Assembly (NCBI GenBank): GCA_002794735.1
Contig: NBAZ01000002.1
Coordinates: 1,798,001-1,862,000, forward strand
Reading direction: 5' to 3'
From: Pyrrhoderma lamaoense
Taxonomy: Eukaryota > Basidiomycota > Agaricomycetes > Hymenochaetales > Hymenochaetaceae
DNA length: 64,000 nt
Positions 61,054 to 64,000 of this stretch are shown one piece after another; the stretch's first letter is position 1, and every line of letters begins with the position of its first letter. Below the pieces are notes generated by a model. The model ran no database searches. It was given only the letters and a program-made list of their open reading frames with translations, and had not been told where the DNA came from. The position numbers and the translations under genes were made by a program.

Positions 61054-63115
61054 TTACCGCAATTCACTCCATAAGGGAGGGCCAAACACGATACACGCCG
61101 TCCAGAACTATGTAAACAATCACCGGGTTACGTTTCGAATTAGACACAATTCTCTTCTTCCAAAAGAAAATAGAAAAAAAGGGAGAACTTACAACCCTGA
61201 TAGCCTTGACTAAAAGTAAGGGGTACTGCTCGATACCCGGTCTTCTGACCATTTCTTTTGGAATCCCACCCGCACCAATTGTGGTAACCCGTCTCGGGTG
61301 AGTAAACATAATCCAAATTGCGTAAAAGGCAACCGCAAAGAAGTGAAGGAAGAGCATAAGGCGGTCTGGAGCTATGCTAAATAATTGAATTGAGGAAAAT
61401 TATCAGTCATCATTCACCAAAAGTGTCATCAATGAAGTAATAGGGCAATAGAACAGGGTAGAGATAAATGTACGGAAATGTAAAGTAAATGGACAAAAAT
61501 GGAAAATTTGGTGCCATGTGAACGTCATGGGAGTGAAGATCATCAAGGACGTGGAGATTGAAGAGGAGATTGAAATTATTTGAAGAGATGAGTACCCACC
61601 CAGAGAGTAGAGATACGGGTTCCCGGATACAGCGGCCGCCAAGTTGGAAGTACTTGAAGCATCCCACGCGAAGAACTTCTAAGTCCTCATCTGGTAACGT
61701 AGAACAAATAAGAGTAAAGTACAACAGCGTAACGATGATTGTTAATAATACAAGTTGGGTGCAAGGGTCAAAAGAAAGAAGGAGCGGGAATATAAACTAA
61801 TCAGCGAAACTAGTCCTGGGTGATGTAGTACAAGGAATGAGACAGACCCTCAGCACCGAATAGGTCATATAGCGCAATGCTTAGAATGTTGATAGTTGAA
61901 CCAAGAGGCTTCCGGGACCAATGCCATGCATGTAGAATCTGAGAAATACATTCCCAATCATCGAAATTCGATACGCTTCGAAGAAGGTCCGTGAGGATTA
62001 CAACATCGTTGAATGCAACGGTCATGCCACCTGAGATAGAAGAATATGGATATTTGTATACTATGGTGAGAGAGAACTTAAAGTTACAAACCTCCGGTTA
62101 ATGGATGCCGCATATTCCATGAATCGCCGACTAAGATAACCCCTTCTTTCGACTGTTCTCCCCTTGTTCAACCGGTGGTAGGAAGGAATTTGGCATACGT
62201 CTCAGTCGTTCCCGCTCCAAAGCATCGATAATCGCGGGCTGGAGATTTTCCGGTAATTCTGGAACGACTTTATCAAGGACGTATTCCTATGATTAGCATA
62301 AATAATTAGCCTTAGTAGATAACTTACACAGCGCATATTAGCACATTGTTAAAACTTTGTATCACATACCTTTAAGTCAGAGGGTAATGGGGCTTTAACA
62401 TCTATGAGAATACGCGTATCATGTTCACTGATTTGGTAAAGTAACACTGGACCCGAGCCACGAACAAGAGCGACAGTTCCATGCTTGTCGATGGGAAGGT
62501 GCACATCCTTAAGAATTGCACCTACGAAGTAGCTACGTGTCACAGGTTTCTGGAATGCCTCCCCATAACCTCCGCACGGAAGTTGGAGAAACAGCCATCT
62601 GCGACTAACACAAGAGGTGCAAACAAATCTTCCTTTTCGTCGCTCTCACTATCTTTACGATTTATACGCACTCCGTGTATACGATTTGTGCCGTCTGCGG
62701 TAATTAACGAAGAAACAGTCGCTTCGATTGGCACTACACCAGGTGCTTCAGAAGCCTTTTTCCTGAGGGCCATGATGAAACGCCCATGATGAAAAGAACG
62801 ACCCTCGTGACCATCTGGGTACGGGATATGAACTTGTTTTCCATCATTTACGACACAGTAACCACGGACTGGGACTGCACCAATATTATCCAAGCAGTCC
62901 TCCATTCCCAATTTTCGAAGAGCAGCACAGCCTCCAGGCTGCAAGAGCTCACCGACGATACGATCTGGTTCAGCAAAAGAACGTTCAAGGAGACCTATTT
63001 TCAATGGTTTGGACCTTGTAGACGCAGTGATAGTCGCAAGACCGTGAGCGAGAGCACAGCCGGCGACGCCAGCACCGACGATGAGGACATCGAATCTGTT
63101 ACTTGAGGGCGGCAT
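61054..63115 (-). CDS. ERG1: squalene epoxidase (squalene monooxygenase)
   Basis: Converts squalene to 2,3-oxidosqualene in the ER, an early step to ergosterol and the target of allylamine antifungals. FAD-binding motif DVLIVGAGVAGCALAHGLA, then RIVGELLQPGGCAALRKLGM, FHHGRFIMALRKKA and LVADGCFSNFRAEVMG. The second FAD motif is ILVGDSWNMRHPLTGGGMTV. A helical C-terminal membrane part follows (CFKYFQLGGRCIREPVSLLS; ending FWTACIVFGPPLWSELR). Exons 63115-62370, 62286-62092, 62030-61848, 61690-61600, 61376-61193 and 61107-61054. The frame is one base short near 62547 and at 62147-62149, both A/T runs; restored, the protein is 484 residues. Confidence 0.93.
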
Positions 63116-63868
63116 GATGATGAAGGGGTTGGGTGAGAATGGCGGCTATGGGGATGAAAAAAATAGAGTCAGTGAATTTAAACAAGCCCCGGATATGTCG
63201 ACAAGGAGCTCATACGAGAAAAGTGGGACCATTAATTGACTGTTGCGTACTGAAAAAATGGGCACGTGCTGTCCCGAAGCATTCCAGTAGACCGTCCCGA
63301 TCCGAGTGTGTCTTCCATCCTCTCCTCTCTCTTTTGTCAGTGTCGCCGGCGTCTACCGAGACTGTAGCGAACCATCTTGTCTACGATATGCAGTGCATAC
63401 ATAGTACATACTTATATATACTTTGTATGTGTATGGGGCATCGCATGTATCGATCCGTCATCAAGTTATTAGGTTAAAGAAGTATCATAGTCACTCTGAT
63501 TCACTAGATATGAGTCGTTATACACATAGTTAGCGACTATTCTAATTCTTACAACAATGAGGTTCCAATTCTAGCATAACGAAGTATTAGTATACCTATG
63601 CTATGCTCAAGGAAGTACATCTTACTACAAGTAATGTGCAGTGCCTAGCTCGATTTGGGTTAGATAATCACGATGAAACCCACCGATATGGCAACAGAAC
63701 AGCCTTTCCAACACAAGACGTCTTCTTGCCGTGTCCATTTCCCAGCGTCTAAGTATTACCGGCGCTTATCCAAGAGTATATTAAATGAGCTCTCAAGATT
63801 TAGAGTCCAGTAGTTCTGCATTACACTAGTACCCTGTACTCTAGTATCATATATCGTTATTTCACGTC
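63116..63868. other. divergent intergenic region
   Basis: 5' flanks of squalene epoxidase and of the gene starting at 63869. An open frame at 63133-63477 has no family features. Confidence 0.45.
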
Positions 63869-63951
63869 ATGACATTCGATATCACTAACAGTGACTATGC
63901 AAGCCGGGCCAGAAAAGCCATGAAAGTAGCCCAAAAGCTTCGTGAACTAGG
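63869..63951 (+). CDS. first exon of a gene leaving the window
   Basis: ATG 63869 opens MTFDITNSDYASRARKAMKV followed by AQKLREL and a GTAATG donor at 63952. The amphipathic, charged sequence looks coding. The product cannot be named from 27 residues, and the next exon is outside. Confidence 0.4.
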
Positions 63952-64000
63952 GTAATGCCACTATAAGCAGGCTGTTCTCAGTCATCACTATTCTAACTAT

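Overview
The window looks like nuclear DNA of a mushroom-type fungus (Basidiomycota, probably Agaricomycetes). Genes are dense and on both strands. Introns are short (about 45-75 bases) with GTRNGT donors and YAG acceptors. The content also fits: a laccase family, DUF6533-type membrane proteins, an ergosterol gene and a LINE retrotransposon. There is no sign of operons, ribosome binding sites or CRISPR.

Layout. 1-8 kb: the tail of a FAD-dependent hydroxylase, a single-pass membrane protein, pantothenate synthetase and RNase P/MRP subunit Rpp40 (divergent), tubulin-folding cofactor B, and a SET-domain protein. 8-21 kb: a ubiquitin-like/WLM metalloprotease, a secreted ferritin-like protein, a D-2-hydroxyacid dehydrogenase, DNA polymerase delta subunit 4, a long coiled-coil protein and a TIP30/Fmp52-like oxidoreductase. 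21-26 kb: two tandem related membrane receptors (DUF6533 type). 27-34 kb: an ADIP-domain coiled-coil protein, NAD(P)H-hydrate dehydratase and phosphoglucomutase. 34-37 kb: a 5'-truncated LINE flanked by a 15-bp target-site duplication. 38.9-60.3 kb: four laccase genes (one forward, two tandem reverse, one forward), with a dolichyl-diphosphatase and two neighbouring genes for an unnamed zinc-finger-like repeat family between the first two. 61-64 kb: squalene epoxidase and the first exon of a gene that leaves the window.

How the genes relate. Most are unrelated housekeeping genes. The coherent block is the laccase cluster, whose members act outside the cell on phenols or lignin. Three members (38.9, 51.2 and 57.3 kb) read through cleanly with a Leu at the axial type-1 copper position. 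The fourth (47.9 kb) has Met there, an altered HCH segment and an unusual N-terminus.

Data quality. I spliced each gene by hand. Many are in frame from start to stop (cofactor B, hydroxyacid dehydrogenase, POLD4, Fmp52-like, NAXD, PGM, CAX4, three laccases, both zinc-finger-like genes). Others (pantothenate synthetase, RPP40, SET, WLM, ferritin-like, coiled-coil, ADIP, laccase 2, squalene epoxidase) are one or a few bases short at conserved places, mostly in homopolymers. The shifts all have the same sign, which points to assembly deletions rather than gene decay. Exon limits below are my own splice predictions.
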